The position numbers were made by a program, and so were the translations under genes. Shown here one piece after another: positions 16,480 to 27,798 of a stretch of DNA of 64,000 bases. Location of the stretch: the NCBI GenBank assembly GCA_024684395.1, contig JAIKWY010000198.1:34540-98539 (forward strand). The letters run 5' to 3'. This DNA comes from Oscillospiraceae bacterium. Its GTDB lineage: Bacteria; Bacillota; Clostridia; Oscillospirales; Ruminococcaceae. The notes under the pieces are model-generated. The model was not told the DNA's origin and ran no database searches. It saw nothing but the letters and a program-made list of their open reading frames with translations. Numbering within the stretch: the stretch's first letter is position 1; each line of letters starts with the position of its first letter.

Positions 16480-17811
16480 ATGCCATTACCAGTAGTAGCT
16501 GTTGTCGGCAGACCGAATGTCGGCAAGTCCACGCTGTTCAATAAGCTCATCGGTCAGCGGCTCTCCATCGTGGAGGATACGCCCGGTGTGACGAGAGACC
16601 GCATCTACTCCAAATGCGAGTGGAGAGGTCACAAGTTCATGGTCGTTGACACCGGCGGCATCGAGCCGAAGGAGGACGACAAGATGCTCACCCTCATGCG
16701 GCAGCAGGCGGAGGTCGCCATTGCCCATGCGGATGTCATCATCCTTGTGACGGACGTCAAGAGCGGCGTGACGGCGAATGACTATGCCGTTGCGGACATG
16801 CTCCAGAAGTCCGGCAAGCCGGTCATCCTGGCTGTCAACAAGTGCGACACCCTCGGCGAGGTGCCGATGGATGTCTATGAGTTCTATAACCTCGGCATCG
16901 GTGAGCCGTACCCGATCTCTTCAGTACACGGTCACGGCACGGGCGACATGCTCGACGAGGTCATCAAGTACTTCCCGGAGGAGGATGCCGACGATTACGA
17001 GGAGACCGACATCAAGGTCGCTGTCATCGGTAAGCCCAATGCCGGCAAGTCCTCGCTCATCAACCGCATCGCCGGTGAGGAGCGTGTGATCGTCTCCGAC
17101 ATCGCCGGAACGACCCGTGATGCGACAGATACGATCATCGAGCGGGAGGAGGGGCGCTTTGTCTTCATCGACACCGCCGGTATCCGCCGCAAGTCCAAGA
17201 TCACCGAGAAGATCGAGCATTACTCCGTGCTCCGTGCCTATATGGCGGTGGATCGTGCGGATGTGTGCGTCATCATGATCGACGCCACCACGGGCTTTAC
17301 GGAGCAGGACTCCAAGGTCGCAGGCTATGCCCATGAGCAGGGCAAGGGCTGCATCGTGGCGGTCAACAAGTGGGATGCCGTCGAGGACAAGACCGACAAG
17401 ACGATGCAGGAGTTCAGAAAGAAGCTCGAGAATGATTTCAGCTTCATGAGCTATGTGCCGTTCATCTTCATCTCGGCAAAGACCGGACAGCGTGTGGAGA
17501 AGCTCTTCGGCATGATCAAGTCCGTTGCCGACCAGAACGCCATGCGCATCTCCACGGGTATGCTCAACGACGTCCTCGCCTATGCCGTGGCAAGAGTACA
17601 GCCGCCGTCGGACAAGGGCCGCCGCCTGAAGATCTACTACATGACACAGGCGTCCACCAAGCCGCCGACATTCGTGTGCTTTGTGAACCGTGCCGATCTG
17701 TTCCACTTCTCCTACCAGCGCTATCTCGAGAACCAGATCCGCACGACCTTCGGGCTCGAAGGCACCCCGGTACGCATGATCGTCCGGGAACGCAACAGGA
17801 ACGACGCATAA
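16480..17811 (+). CDS. der: Ribosome assembly GTPase Der (EngA)
   Basis: 443 residues with two tandem GTPase domains, the family hallmark: G1 loops GRPNVGKS and GKPNAGKS, G3 motifs DTGG and DTAG, G4 motifs NKCD and NKWD, then a C-terminal KH-like domain. It acts in late 50S subunit assembly. AAAGGAG lies before the ATG. The der-plsY order and the upstream DUF512 gene match a conserved clostridial neighbourhood. Confidence 0.97.
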   Translation: MPLPVVAVVGRPNVGKSTLFNKLIGQRLSIVEDTPGVTRDRIYSKCEWRGHKFMVVDTGGIEPKEDDKMLTLMRQQAEVAIAHADVIILVTDVKSGVTANDYAVADMLQKSGKPVILAVNKCDTLGEVPMDVYEFYNLGIGEPYPISSVHGHGTGDMLDEVIKYFPEEDADDYEETDIKVAVIGKPNAGKSSLINRIAGEERVIVSDIAGTTRDATDTIIEREEGRFVFIDTAGIRRKSKITEKIEHYSVLRAYMAVDRADVCVIMIDATTGFTEQDSKVAGYAHEQGKGCIVAVNKWDAVEDKTDKTMQEFRKKLENDFSFMSYVPFIFISAKTGQRVEKLFGMIKSVADQNAMRISTGMLNDVLAYAVARVQPPSDKGRRLKIYYMTQASTKPPTFVCFVNRADLFHFSYQRYLENQIRTTFGLEGTPVRMIVRERNRNDA

Positions 17812-17824
17812 GGGGGACAGCATC

Positions 17825-18511
17825 ATGTGGATCTTAATGGCTGTAATCGCTGCGGCGATCGGCTATCTGCTCGGCAGTATCAATTCTGCCATCATCTCGG
17901 TACGTCTGCTCAAGCATGAGGACGTGCGGCAGTTCGGCTCCGGCAATGCGGGGCTGACGAACACCATGCGCTGCTTCGGCAAGGGCTGCGGCTTTCTCAC
18001 GCTGTTCGGCGACCTCACAAAGGGCGTGCTGGCAGTATTCCTGAGCCAGTTCATTGCCTATCACCTGATCGGGGAGACTGCCGATCTGTATTTCTTCGGC
18101 GCAATGGCGGGCATCTTCGCCATTCTCGGGCATGTGTTCCCGCTCTACTACCACTTCAAGGGCGGCAAGGGCGTTCTGGTCGGCGTATCGCTGTTTTTAG
18201 TGCTTGACTGGCGGGTGTTCTGCATCCTGATGTGCATTTTCGGCATCATCCTGCTCTGCTCAAAGATCGTGAGCCTGTCGTCCATCATCGCAACGGCGTG
18301 CTGCCCGCTCATCACGTTCCTGATGCAGTATTTCTGGTCGGGCGGTCAGTGGACGCTGCCGTGGATCATGATCCATGTATTGCAGACAGTCATCATGGCA
18401 ACGGTCATCATCGCCAGCCACCACGAGAATATCAGCCGTCTGAGAAACGGTACCGAGCGGAAGATCGGACAGAAGAAGGCGGAGCCGGAGGATACAGCGG
18501 ATGCAGAATGA
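17825..18511 (+). CDS. plsY: Acyl-phosphate glycerol-3-phosphate acyltransferase PlsY
   Basis: 228 residues with about five membrane segments. The three catalytic loops are visible: GSGNAGLTNTMR, HVFPLYYHFKGGKG, and a late conserved loop. It makes lysophosphatidic acid from acyl-phosphate, the first step of membrane lipid synthesis. It lies 13 bases after der, with a charged tail (KKAEPEDTADAE). Its last 11 bases overlap the next gene, which suggests translational coupling. Confidence 0.95.
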   Translation: MWILMAVIAAAIGYLLGSINSAIISVRLLKHEDVRQFGSGNAGLTNTMRCFGKGCGFLTLFGDLTKGVLAVFLSQFIAYHLIGETADLYFFGAMAGIFAILGHVFPLYYHFKGGKGVLVGVSLFLVLDWRVFCILMCIFGIILLCSKIVSLSSIIATACCPLITFLMQYFWSGGQWTLPWIMIHVLQTVIMATVIIASHHENISRLRNGTERKIGQKKAEPEDTADAE

Positions 18512-19565
18512 GTTTGTTTGTGTGAGTGAATCTCCTGTCTGCGAAGGGCTCGAAGCTGTTGTCATCAAGGACGGGAATGCGTATTATTTCGGCCTGATGG
18601 ACGATTACGGCGGCGGGGTCACGTTTATGCTGTGGCTCTGCAACCGTATTGCAGCGCCGGAGGACTGGGAGCCGGACAGAGGAGGCTCCTTTGTCTTGCC
18701 GCGGCGCTTCATCACGCACGATCCGGCGGGGATGGAGCTGGACGAGGAGTCCTTGCGCATCGTCTGGTATGCCGCCGGCGACTGTGCGGCGGTCTTTGAC
18801 AAGGACGGACTGCTCGGGGCGATCCCGCAGTATGCGGTCATGGGCGAATGCACCGGCTATTCGCGCTATCTCCGCGAGCGCTGCCGCTACGGCTGGCCGC
18901 TCACGCAGAACGATGTAGACAGCGTCATGAGCTGGCTGCGCTTTGCTGACAAGCAGTGGAACGCCATCCACAGCGAGGAGATCTGGAACCGGTTTGATTC
19001 GGCCTACCGCAGCGTCTACACGCAATTCGCCGGAGAGCCGGAGCATTACCTGCATCTGCAGCAGGATGCACTGCCCCACAGAAGGCTCTGGATGAGCCGG
19101 AAAGGGGGCATCTGCTACAACCTGACCGTCGGCATGGCGCAGCTTGAGCTGCCCTATGTCTGGCATGTATACGGCAAGGACTGGATGCCGCACGCCCGCA
19201 TGGAGCTGGGCTTTGCCTGCAAGGCGGAGTGCGCGGACGCAGCCGGCCGGATGGTGCCTGTCATGGACATGGTGATCCAGATGCCGTGGAACGAGCGGGA
19301 CTACCTCGGCCACGGGCATACCATCGACATCGACCCGACGGTGCTCCCGGGGTACACCGGGCTTCTGGTGCTCGATGCGGCGCAGATCAAGGGTATGCCC
19401 TGTCCGCCGCTGCCGGATATTTTGGGCTCACCAAGCCGCCTGCACTGGCTCGTGCCGATCAAGGCGCAGGAGATGCAGCAGATCCGCGCGGACGCTGAGA
19501 AGGGGCTGAAAAAGTTCCTGCGCAGCGTCTGGTTCCCGGAGGCGGTGCATATCTTTAATGGATAA
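18501..19565 (+). CDS. Protein with a suppressor-of-fused-like C-terminal half
   Basis: 354 residues, starting inside the plsY end. No signal or membrane segment. The C-terminal third, from the DMVIQMPWNERDY region through LHWLVPIKAQEMQQIRADAE, resembles bacterial SUFU-domain proteins, where a similar LVPI..E element is typical; this is a pattern-level match only. The first half is Trp/Tyr-rich and unrecognised. Bacterial SUFU proteins often occur in toxin-immunity loci, but no toxin is next to it here, so a function is not claimed. Coupling to plsY is seen; the meaning is unclear. Confidence 0.6.
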   Translation: MQNEFVCVSESPVCEGLEAVVIKDGNAYYFGLMDDYGGGVTFMLWLCNRIAAPEDWEPDRGGSFVLPRRFITHDPAGMELDEESLRIVWYAAGDCAAVFDKDGLLGAIPQYAVMGECTGYSRYLRERCRYGWPLTQNDVDSVMSWLRFADKQWNAIHSEEIWNRFDSAYRSVYTQFAGEPEHYLHLQQDALPHRRLWMSRKGGICYNLTVGMAQLELPYVWHVYGKDWMPHARMELGFACKAECADAAGRMVPVMDMVIQMPWNERDYLGHGHTIDIDPTVLPGYTGLLVLDAAQIKGMPCPPLPDILGSPSRLHWLVPIKAQEMQQIRADAEKGLKKFLRSVWFPEAVHIFNG

Positions 19566-19643
19566 GATCGGGCGTTTGCCATCTATAATCCGCCTATTTT
19601 CAACGCATGAATTTGTGCAGATGGCTGAATTTTCTGAAAACAC

Positions 19644-19671
19644 TTGCTTTTTCCTGTAAAGGTGGTAAAAT
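19644..19671 (+). promoter_or_regulatory. Promoter of groESL
   Basis: TTGCTT (19644-19649) and TAAAAT (19666-19671) with a 16-base spacer, running straight into the CIRCE operator. Confidence 0.65.
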
Positions 19672-19675
19672 AGAA

Positions 19676-19702
19676 TTAGCACTCAGAGAGAATGAGTGCT
19701 AA
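19676..19702 (+). promoter_or_regulatory. CIRCE operator (HrcA-binding site)
   Basis: A perfect TTAGCACTC (19676-19684), 9-base spacer, GAGTGCTAA (19694-19702). This is the canonical HrcA target and implies heat-shock control of groESL. hrcA itself is not in the window. Confidence 0.97.
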
Positions 19703-19725
19703 CACTTCTTTGAGAAGTGTGCTAA

Positions 19726-21801
<2,076 letters not shown>

Positions 21802-21975
21802 GCCCGGAGCCCGGGCGGGCAGGTTGCTTCGCTAATTGAAAATGCACTGCTTCGTTTATCGCTTGCCCCCAATGCCTTGCGGCGAAGGGGGCAATGCTGT
21901 TTTTTCTTAGGACATCGCAGCAAGCTGCTCCTGTTTCTCTCTTCGGGGTTTCAGACGATGGTGCATATACAGTTT
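21802..21975 (+). repeat. Structured repeat family A, copy A2 (groEL 3' UTR)
   Basis: Module 1 GCCCGG-AGC-CCGGGC (21802-21816) begins on the first base after the groEL stop. Then come GGCAGGTTGCTTCGCTAATT, module 2 TTGCCCCC (21863-21870) paired with GGGGGCAA (21887-21894) around AAT..GAA, module 3 GCAGC-AA-GCTGC between ACATC and TCCTGT, and the tail TTCGGGGTTTCAGACGATG. An intrinsic terminator follows directly. Confidence 0.85.
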
Positions 21976-21976
21976 T

Positions 21977-22014
21977 CCCCCTGCTCCCGGATGTGGGAGC
22001 AGGGGGATGTTTTT
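21977..22014 (+). terminator. Intrinsic terminator of groESL
   Basis: CCCCCTGCTCCC (21977-21988) pairs with GGGAGCAGGGGG (21995-22006), then ATGTTTTT. Confidence 0.9.
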
Positions 22015-22051
22015 CCATAAAGAAGCCAAAGATCGTTTTTTTGCTCAAGCT

Positions 22052-22190
22052 TTTTGAGGACGATACTCCGTTTCAACAATCACAATGCCCCCCAATGGCT
22101 ACGCCAAAGGGGGGCATAGTTATGCATTCTAAGACATCGCCGCTAAAGCGGCTCCTGTTTCATGCTTCGGGGTTTCAGATTATGGTGCAT
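22052..22190 (+). repeat. Structured repeat family A, copy A3
   Basis: In tandem with A2. The GACGATACTCCGTTTCAAC stretch is shared with A1. Module 2 is TGCCCCCC (22086-22093) with GGGGGGCA (22109-22116) around AAT-GGCTACGCC-AAA. Module 3 is GCCGC-TAAA-GCGGC (22139-22152). The tail TTCGGGGTTTCAGATTATG follows. Module 1 is missing. Confidence 0.8.
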
Positions 22191-22224
22191 CTATCTGCTT
22201 TTCCCAAAAAACAATGCAAAGATG

Positions 22225-22320
22225 ATTTTTTTGATCAAACTTTTTTTCTCCAAAAAAAGTTTGTGGGAGTCCAGAGGGCAAAGCCCTCTGGTCGCTCGCC
22301 GCAGCGAGCGAAACCTCCTT
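22225..22320. repeat. Multi-hairpin spacer repeat, family C
   Basis: AACTTTTTTTCTCC..AAAAAAAGTT, CCAGAGGGCAAAGCCCTCTGG and TCGCTCGCCGCAGCGAGCGA follow one another right after the convergent P-ATPase gene. Together they can serve as its terminator. Confidence 0.6.
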
Positions 22321-24909
22321 CTACTTCTTTCTCCGATACGTCACCAGAGAAGTGATGATCGGCACGGCGAAGGAGAAGCCCACTGCCTGCCAGAGGATCT
22401 TGCCGTAGAGCGGGGCTGTGCCGAAGATGCCGGCTGCCCACGGGAGCCAGATCGCTGCGGCGAGCATGGCGGCGGAGAGGAGCACGGCGCCGATCAGATT
22501 CCAGTTGGAGAAATAGCGCACGGTTAGCAGTGTGCCATGCTCCGACTTGCATTCAAAGACGTGGATGAGCTGCGAGGCGACGAGCGTCAGGAGAGCAGCG
22601 GTGCGGGCTTCCGTCAGGGTGCCGCCGAAGCGCAGCGCCGTGCTGAACGAGCCGAGCGTACACAGCCCGATCATGATGCCGCGCCAGACGATCCGGCTCA
22701 TCAGACCATCCGCAAAGAAACTCTCGTCCGGTTTCCGGGGCGGGCGGCGCATGACATCCGGATCCGGCGGCTCCAGTCCGAGGGCGATCGAGGGCAGACC
22801 GTCCGTTGCCAGATTCACCAGCAATATTTGCAGCGGCAGGAGCACCACGGGCATCCCCATGAGGATGCCGAGGAACATCGTGATGACCTCGCCGATGTTG
22901 CAGGAGAGCAGATAGCGCACGAATTTCCGGATATTCGCATAGATCGCCCGTCCCTGCTCCACGGCGGAGACGAGGGTGGCGAGGTTGTCGTCCATGAGGA
23001 TGACATCGGCAGCCTGCCGTGCGACATCGGTGCCGCTCTCGCCCATCGCAACGCCGACATCGGCTTCCTTGATGGCGGGGGCATCGTTCACGCCGTCGCC
23101 GGTCATCGTGACCACATGCCCGCAGCGCTTGAACGCCTGCACGAGCCGCAGCTTGTGCGCCGGATTGACCCGGGCGAAGACGGAGATCTGCGGCAGGCGG
23201 CGGTCGAGCTGATCATCCGTCATGAGGTCGAGCTCGTCGCCGGTGACAGCCTCCCCGCCCCGCAGGAGTCCTGCCTTGGCGGCGATGGCGGCGGCGGTAT
23301 TCTTGTGGTCGCCGGTGATCATGACCGTGCGGACGGATGCCGCTGCGCAGGTGCGGATGGCTTCTCTTGCCTCCGGGCGGGGCGGGTCGAGCATCCCGCA
23401 CATGCCAAGGAAGGTCATGCCATAGCGCTCTTCCAGGGCATTACAGCGCTTCTCCGCAAAGGCGAGCACCCGCAGCGCCTGCCCGGAGAGCGCTTCCGCC
23501 TGTGCGGTGATGCGGCCGCGCATCGTTTCGGTCAGAGGTATGTCGCCGCTCCCGGTGCGAACAAAACTGCACCGCTCCAGGATGACATCGAGCGCACCCT
23601 TGGCGCAGAGCAGGCGGTCCTTGCCCTTTTGCAGGAGCACTGCCATGCAGCGTGTCTCGCTGTCGAAGGGCTCCTCCGAGATGCGCAGACAGCCGAGCGT
23701 CTGCTCCGAGATGCTGCCTTTCGCCGCTGCTACAAGGAGTGCCGTCTCGGTCGGGTCGCCGACGGCCGTCCATGTCTTGCCGTCCTTCGTGGCTGCGATC
23801 TGGGCGTTGTTGCATAGCACGGCACATTGCAATAACGCCGCAAGTGCGGGCTCCTGCTTGGTGCTGACATGCTTTTTGTCGAGTAAGATCGAGCCCTCCC
23901 GCCGCAGTCCGCTGCCGGTGATGTCATAGACATGTTCATAGACGGCGATCTGCGTCACGGTCATGCGGTTCTCGGTGATGGTGCCGGTCTTGTCGGAGCA
24001 GATGACCGAGGTACAGCCGAGCGTTTCCACGCTGTGCAGGCGGTTGACGAGTGCCTTCTGGCGCATCATGCGGTTGACGGCGAGCGCCAGTGCGATCGTC
24101 ACGGTCGCAGGCAGTCCCTCCGGGATGGCGGCAATGGCGATGGTGATGCCCGTCATGAGCATGTCGAACACCGGCTCGCCCCGCAGGACGCCTGCGGCAA
24201 ACACCGCCGCACAGACGCCCACACAGATGAGCGCCAGCACCTTTCCGAGCTCGCCGAGGCGCTTCTGGAGGGGCGTTTCGGTGCGCTCGATCGTGGAGAG
24301 CATCCCGGAGATCTGACCGACCTGCGTCTGTCTGCCGATGGCAAAGACCTCCGCCGTGCCGGTGCCCCGTGTGACGGCGGTACCGCTGTAGAGGATGTGG
24401 GGCTTGTGCAGTCCGGTGAGGTCGCTGTGGGCGTCGCCTTTGACCTTGGCGACGGGCTCCGCCTCGCCGGTGAGGATGGATTCATTGGCATAGAGCCGGC
24501 TCGCCGACAGCACAAGGCAGTCCGCCGGCACGCAGTCGCCCGCTTCCACGGCGATGACATCCCCCGGGACGAGCTGATCGGCTGGCAGCTCCTGCAAGCT
24601 GCCGTCCCGCCAGACACGGGCGGTGGGGGCGGTCATGTTCCGGAGCGTTTCGAGCGTTTTCTCGGTGCGGTATTCCTGCACGAAGCCCAAAACAGCATTG
24701 AGCAGCACGATGACGATGATCGTCACGGCGTCCGTCCATTCGCCGAGCAGCGCCGAGATCACCGTGGCTGCCAGCAGAATGAGCACCATCGCATCCCGGA
24801 ACTGTGACAGAAAAATACGCAGCGCACCGGGCGGTTTTGCCTGTGCGAGCGTGTTGGAGCCGTATTCCCGGCGGCGTTCTGCTGCCTGTGCAGCGGTCAG
24901 TCCTTTCAT
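22321..24909 (-). CDS. P-type cation ATPase, Ca2+ type (P2A)
   Basis: 862 residues. An N-terminal cation ATPase segment (LTAAQAAERRREYG), membrane pairs, the PEGLPATVT ion-binding helix, the phosphorylation site SDKTGTITEN, the hinge TGDGVNDAPAIKEADVGVAMG, and a C-terminal set of membrane helices. The PEGL helix and overall length indicate a calcium pump exporting Ca2+ from the cytoplasm; Mn2+ or Na+ transport cannot be ruled out. A GGAGGGAT ribosome site precedes the ATG at 24909. It is the last gene of a minus-strand block, with a terminator between it and the dockerin gene upstream. Confidence 0.93.
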   Translation of the reverse strand: MKGLTAAQAAERRREYGSNTLAQAKPPGALRIFLSQFRDAMVLILLAATVISALLGEWTDAVTIIVIVLLNAVLGFVQEYRTEKTLETLRNMTAPTARVWRDGSLQELPADQLVPGDVIAVEAGDCVPADCLVLSASRLYANESILTGEAEPVAKVKGDAHSDLTGLHKPHILYSGTAVTRGTGTAEVFAIGRQTQVGQISGMLSTIERTETPLQKRLGELGKVLALICVGVCAAVFAAGVLRGEPVFDMLMTGITIAIAAIPEGLPATVTIALALAVNRMMRQKALVNRLHSVETLGCTSVICSDKTGTITENRMTVTQIAVYEHVYDITGSGLRREGSILLDKKHVSTKQEPALAALLQCAVLCNNAQIAATKDGKTWTAVGDPTETALLVAAAKGSISEQTLGCLRISEEPFDSETRCMAVLLQKGKDRLLCAKGALDVILERCSFVRTGSGDIPLTETMRGRITAQAEALSGQALRVLAFAEKRCNALEERYGMTFLGMCGMLDPPRPEAREAIRTCAAASVRTVMITGDHKNTAAAIAAKAGLLRGGEAVTGDELDLMTDDQLDRRLPQISVFARVNPAHKLRLVQAFKRCGHVVTMTGDGVNDAPAIKEADVGVAMGESGTDVARQAADVILMDDNLATLVSAVEQGRAIYANIRKFVRYLLSCNIGEVITMFLGILMGMPVVLLPLQILLVNLATDGLPSIALGLEPPDPDVMRRPPRKPDESFFADGLMSRIVWRGIMIGLCTLGSFSTALRFGGTLTEARTAALLTLVASQLIHVFECKSEHGTLLTVRYFSNWNLIGAVLLSAAMLAAAIWLPWAAGIFGTAPLYGKILWQAVGFSFAVPIITSLVTYRRKK

Positions 24910-24972
24910 CCCGATCCCTCCTTCGCCTGTGCGGTCTGAGGCATTCTATGCGGGGAAAAGGGGGAATATGAC

Positions 24973-24999
24973 AAAAACCGGAGCCGAGGGGCTCCGGTT
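24973..24999 (-). terminator. Intrinsic terminator of the dockerin protein gene
   Basis: AACCGGAGCC (24976-24985) and GGCTCCGGTT (24990-24999) pair over a 4-base loop; on the minus strand a T-run follows. Confidence 0.82.
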
Positions 25000-25006
25000 C
25001 TGTGCT

Positions 25007-25846
25007 TTATTTGATGAGATCGGTCAGCTTCACATCCTGTCCGGCGCCGACGGCGGCTGCATAGATCAGCACGACTGCGGCATCACTGGCGTTGAGCAGA
25101 TGATCGCCGTTGACATCGGCGGCATCCTCCTGCGCACCGGTCAGACCTGTTTTGCCCGATGCACCGATGCCGGAAGCGCCAATGAGGATCTTTGCGGCAT
25201 CGGAGGCATTGGCCTTGCTGTCATTATTGAGATCGCCGAGCGTGGCAAGCGTCCCGGTCACCTTGTAGTTGTTGAGCGGGGTCAGGTTCGTTGTTAGGTA
25301 GTCCCGGCCGTAGCTGACAAATTTATGGCTTTCCAGTTCGTTCCGGATCGCAGTATACTGCGATCTTGAAACGTTCTGGTCGTTGATCTTATAGTAGGGG
25401 GAGCTTTCTGCGCCTTCACTGTCCAGGAATTTCTGCGTCAGTTCCAGTGCGCCGCAGCGGTAGATATAGCGCTCCTCGTAAAAATAGCCCATTGAGGTAT
25501 AGCCATAAAGCAGCTCGTTGTTCGTCATATCGATCCGCATATACCCGGAGTCGCCCAATGTGCCAAGCTCTACAGTCTTGCCGTGATAATAGGTATAGAC
25601 CTTGACTTTTGAGATATGGGCGCCGGAGTCCGAGATCATCAGCTCCGGGATCCCGTCACCAAGAATGTCCGCTAAGCTGTATTTGATGGCAGATAATTCA
25701 TCTGTTGAGGTGGTCTTGTTGGCATTGAGGAGTTGCTGGTAGGCCGTGCGCCATGCATCCGTGGCGGCATTGGCCGGCAGCGAAGTGGTCATGGGGGTGA
25801 GCATCGCCATGGCAAGCATGGCGGCGGTCAGTCTGGATAGTTTCAT
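25007..25846 (-). CDS. Secreted protein with a C-terminal type I dockerin
   Basis: 279 residues. A signal peptide (MKLSRLTAAMLAMAML.., cut after ANA) leads into a domain of about 170 residues with no recognised family (LADILGDGIPELMISDSGA resembles FG-GAP/EF-type repeats). The last 70 residues form a dockerin with two calcium-binding repeats: GDLNNDSKANASDAAKIL and DVNGDHLLNASDAAVVL. It should dock on a cohesin scaffold outside the cell; no scaffoldin is in the window. GGAAAGGAAGG precedes the ATG at 25846; the longer frame upstream is rejected. Confidence 0.88.
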   Translation of the reverse strand: MKLSRLTAAMLAMAMLTPMTTSLPANAATDAWRTAYQQLLNANKTTSTDELSAIKYSLADILGDGIPELMISDSGAHISKVKVYTYYHGKTVELGTLGDSGYMRIDMTNNELLYGYTSMGYFYEERYIYRCGALELTQKFLDSEGAESSPYYKINDQNVSRSQYTAIRNELESHKFVSYGRDYLTTNLTPLNNYKVTGTLATLGDLNNDSKANASDAAKILIGASGIGASGKTGLTGAQEDAADVNGDHLLNASDAAVVLIYAAAVGAGQDVKLTDLIK

Positions 25847-25880
25847 GGAAGAGCCTTCCTTTCCTTGGGCTTGGTATGGA

Positions 25881-26963
25881 TCATGTACCGCGGCGTTTCT
25901 TTCCGGTCTCTCTGTAATAGCGCTCCTTATCTTCATAGAGCATCGCATCTGCCTCCTTGTAGAGACTGTCGAGCGCCCGGGGCGTGGCGGAATAGCACCA
26001 GCCGATCGAGCAGCTGTAATCGGTCTCAGCGAGGGCAGAGCGGAGCTTTTCGGTCAGGGAATCGAGCTCCTCACGGCTGTTTTTAAGGCAGAGGATCGCG
26101 AACTCATCGCCGCCGATCCGGTAGACGCGCTGATTGCGGGTCGTACAGCTCAGGAAGCATTTGCCGAGTGCTGCAAGTGCCGCATCGCCTGCGATATGGC
26201 CGTTCTTGTCGTTGATCTCCTTGAGACCGTTCATGTCGAGGGCGACCAGTGCCGTGATGGATTCCGCAAATTTCTGGGAATCGGCATTGTAGGTCTGCCG
26301 GTTCAGAAGCCCGGTCAGGACATCCCGCTTGGTCATCTGATGCAGGATAAACACGTAGTACACAAACACGTCAACGGCGATCGTCAGGCTGAACCACTGG
26401 TTGAAATCCTCCCAGAAGAACAGCGGGATGATGAAGCAGATCACGCTGGTGACAAGCATGAATGCGATAATGGTCGTGTCCTCACGCGCTGTCTTGCCGA
26501 AGCGCCGGATGAGCCGCCAGAGCAGGTAGAGAATGTAGAAGGCGGCGACTGCATAGGGCAGATAACCGAGCGGCCCGCGCTGGAAGGAATTGACATCCTC
26601 CAGGAAGTAAAACACGATCTTGGTCGGGATGGAAATGCCGCACAGGACGATGTTGATAATGGCAGGTATCGCCAGATAGAACCGGCTTTCCCGGAATAAA
26701 ATGCGCACCACGACCAGCAGGATCAAAGATACAAGGCTGTAGTTGATAAATGTCAGAATGGAGCGCATGATGGAGAAGGTCGGCATGCTGCCGTAGATCT
26801 CTTCGGCATATTGTCCCACGGAAAGGACGCAGAGCAGTGTGATGACCGCATAGAGCGAGCCGACGGTGTGGCGTTCGAGGTGGATGTTTGACTGGAGCAG
26901 CAAAGCGATGCCTGTGACCATAACGAGGAGGCCCCAGTTATCACGCAGAAATTCCATTACCAT
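25881..26963 (-). CDS. Membrane diguanylate cyclase (GGDEF)
   Basis: 360 residues. Seven or eight predicted membrane helices (residues 8-205) form an integral sensor-like part without a recognised ligand-binding signature. The GGDEF domain follows, with RDVLTGLLNR and an intact GGDEF at 284-288, so it can be active in making c-di-GMP. An inhibitory RxxD site is not seen at the usual position. It pairs functionally with the EAL protein at 42867-45020, although they are 16 kb apart. AGGAGGGAT precedes the ATG. Confidence 0.92.
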   Translation of the reverse strand: MVMEFLRDNWGLLVMVTGIALLLQSNIHLERHTVGSLYAVITLLCVLSVGQYAEEIYGSMPTFSIMRSILTFINYSLVSLILLVVVRILFRESRFYLAIPAIINIVLCGISIPTKIVFYFLEDVNSFQRGPLGYLPYAVAAFYILYLLWRLIRRFGKTAREDTTIIAFMLVTSVICFIIPLFFWEDFNQWFSLTIAVDVFVYYVFILHQMTKRDVLTGLLNRQTYNADSQKFAESITALVALDMNGLKEINDKNGHIAGDAALAALGKCFLSCTTRNQRVYRIGGDEFAILCLKNSREELDSLTEKLRSALAETDYSCSIGWCYSATPRALDSLYKEADAMLYEDKERYYRETGKKRRGT

Positions 26964-27012
26964 ACTTTCATCCCTCCTTTTGTCATGGTGAGCGGCGGTT
27001 GAATGGGGGGGC

Positions 27013-27780
27013 TTACTGATTCTTCTGGTAGATGAGGTTCAGTCCCTTGAGCAGGAGATCATCGTCGAGGATGATGCCCTCACGGCGGCAAAGAGGTGTG
27101 ATCACGCCTGCAAGTCCGCCGGTGGCAACGACCGTGCAGCGCTCGCCGAGCTCCTCCTCGATGCGCTCGATCATGCCGTCGAGGGCGCTGGCATTGGCAT
27201 ACATGATGCCGCTCTTCATGCAGTCCACGGTATTGGTGCCGATGACGTGCTTGGGCGCTTCAAAGGCGATCTTCGGGAGCTGGGAGGTGCGGCTGACGAG
27301 TGCGTCGGTCGAAACGGCAACGCCCGTCATGATGACGCCGCCGAGGTAGCGCTTCTTGCTGTCGATGACCGAGAGCGTGGTTGCCGTGCCCATGTCGATG
27401 ACGATGAGCGGCAGGCTGTATTCATGGATACCGGCAACGGCATCCACCACAAGGTCACTGCCGAGCTGGGCGGGGTTGTCGATCACAATGGAAAGCCCGG
27501 TCTTGATGCCGGGACCGACGATCATCGCTTCCACGCCGGTATACTTCCGGATGCCCTGGCGGAGCGTCGATGTCACAGAGGGCACGACCGAGGAGATGAT
27601 CGCCTCGGTGATCTGCTCCGGGCTGATCCGGTACATGTCGAGCGCCATCCGGATGCGGGTGATGTATTCGAGATCGGTCGCCTGCTGGTTGGTGGAGACG
27701 CGCTCCCGGAACAGGATGCTGTCGCCGTCAAAGCAGCCGAGGACAATGTTGGTGTTTCCTACGTCAATTGCTAAAAGCAT
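27013..27780 (-). CDS. coaX: Type III pantothenate kinase CoaX
   Basis: 255 residues with the ASKHA fold signs DVGNTNIVLG (6-15), the central DMGTATT and the C-terminal ATGGLAGVI. It phosphorylates pantothenate at the start of coenzyme A synthesis, independent of CoA feedback. It lies 18 bases after the fumarate hydratase gene, likely in the same transcript. Confidence 0.95.
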   Translation of the reverse strand: MLLAIDVGNTNIVLGCFDGDSILFRERVSTNQQATDLEYITRIRMALDMYRISPEQITEAIISSVVPSVTSTLRQGIRKYTGVEAMIVGPGIKTGLSIVIDNPAQLGSDLVVDAVAGIHEYSLPLIVIDMGTATTLSVIDSKKRYLGGVIMTGVAVSTDALVSRTSQLPKIAFEAPKHVIGTNTVDCMKSGIMYANASALDGMIERIEEELGERCTVVATGGLAGVITPLCRREGIILDDDLLLKGLNLIYQKNQ

Positions 27781-27798
27781 GGGTATGACCTCCGATAA

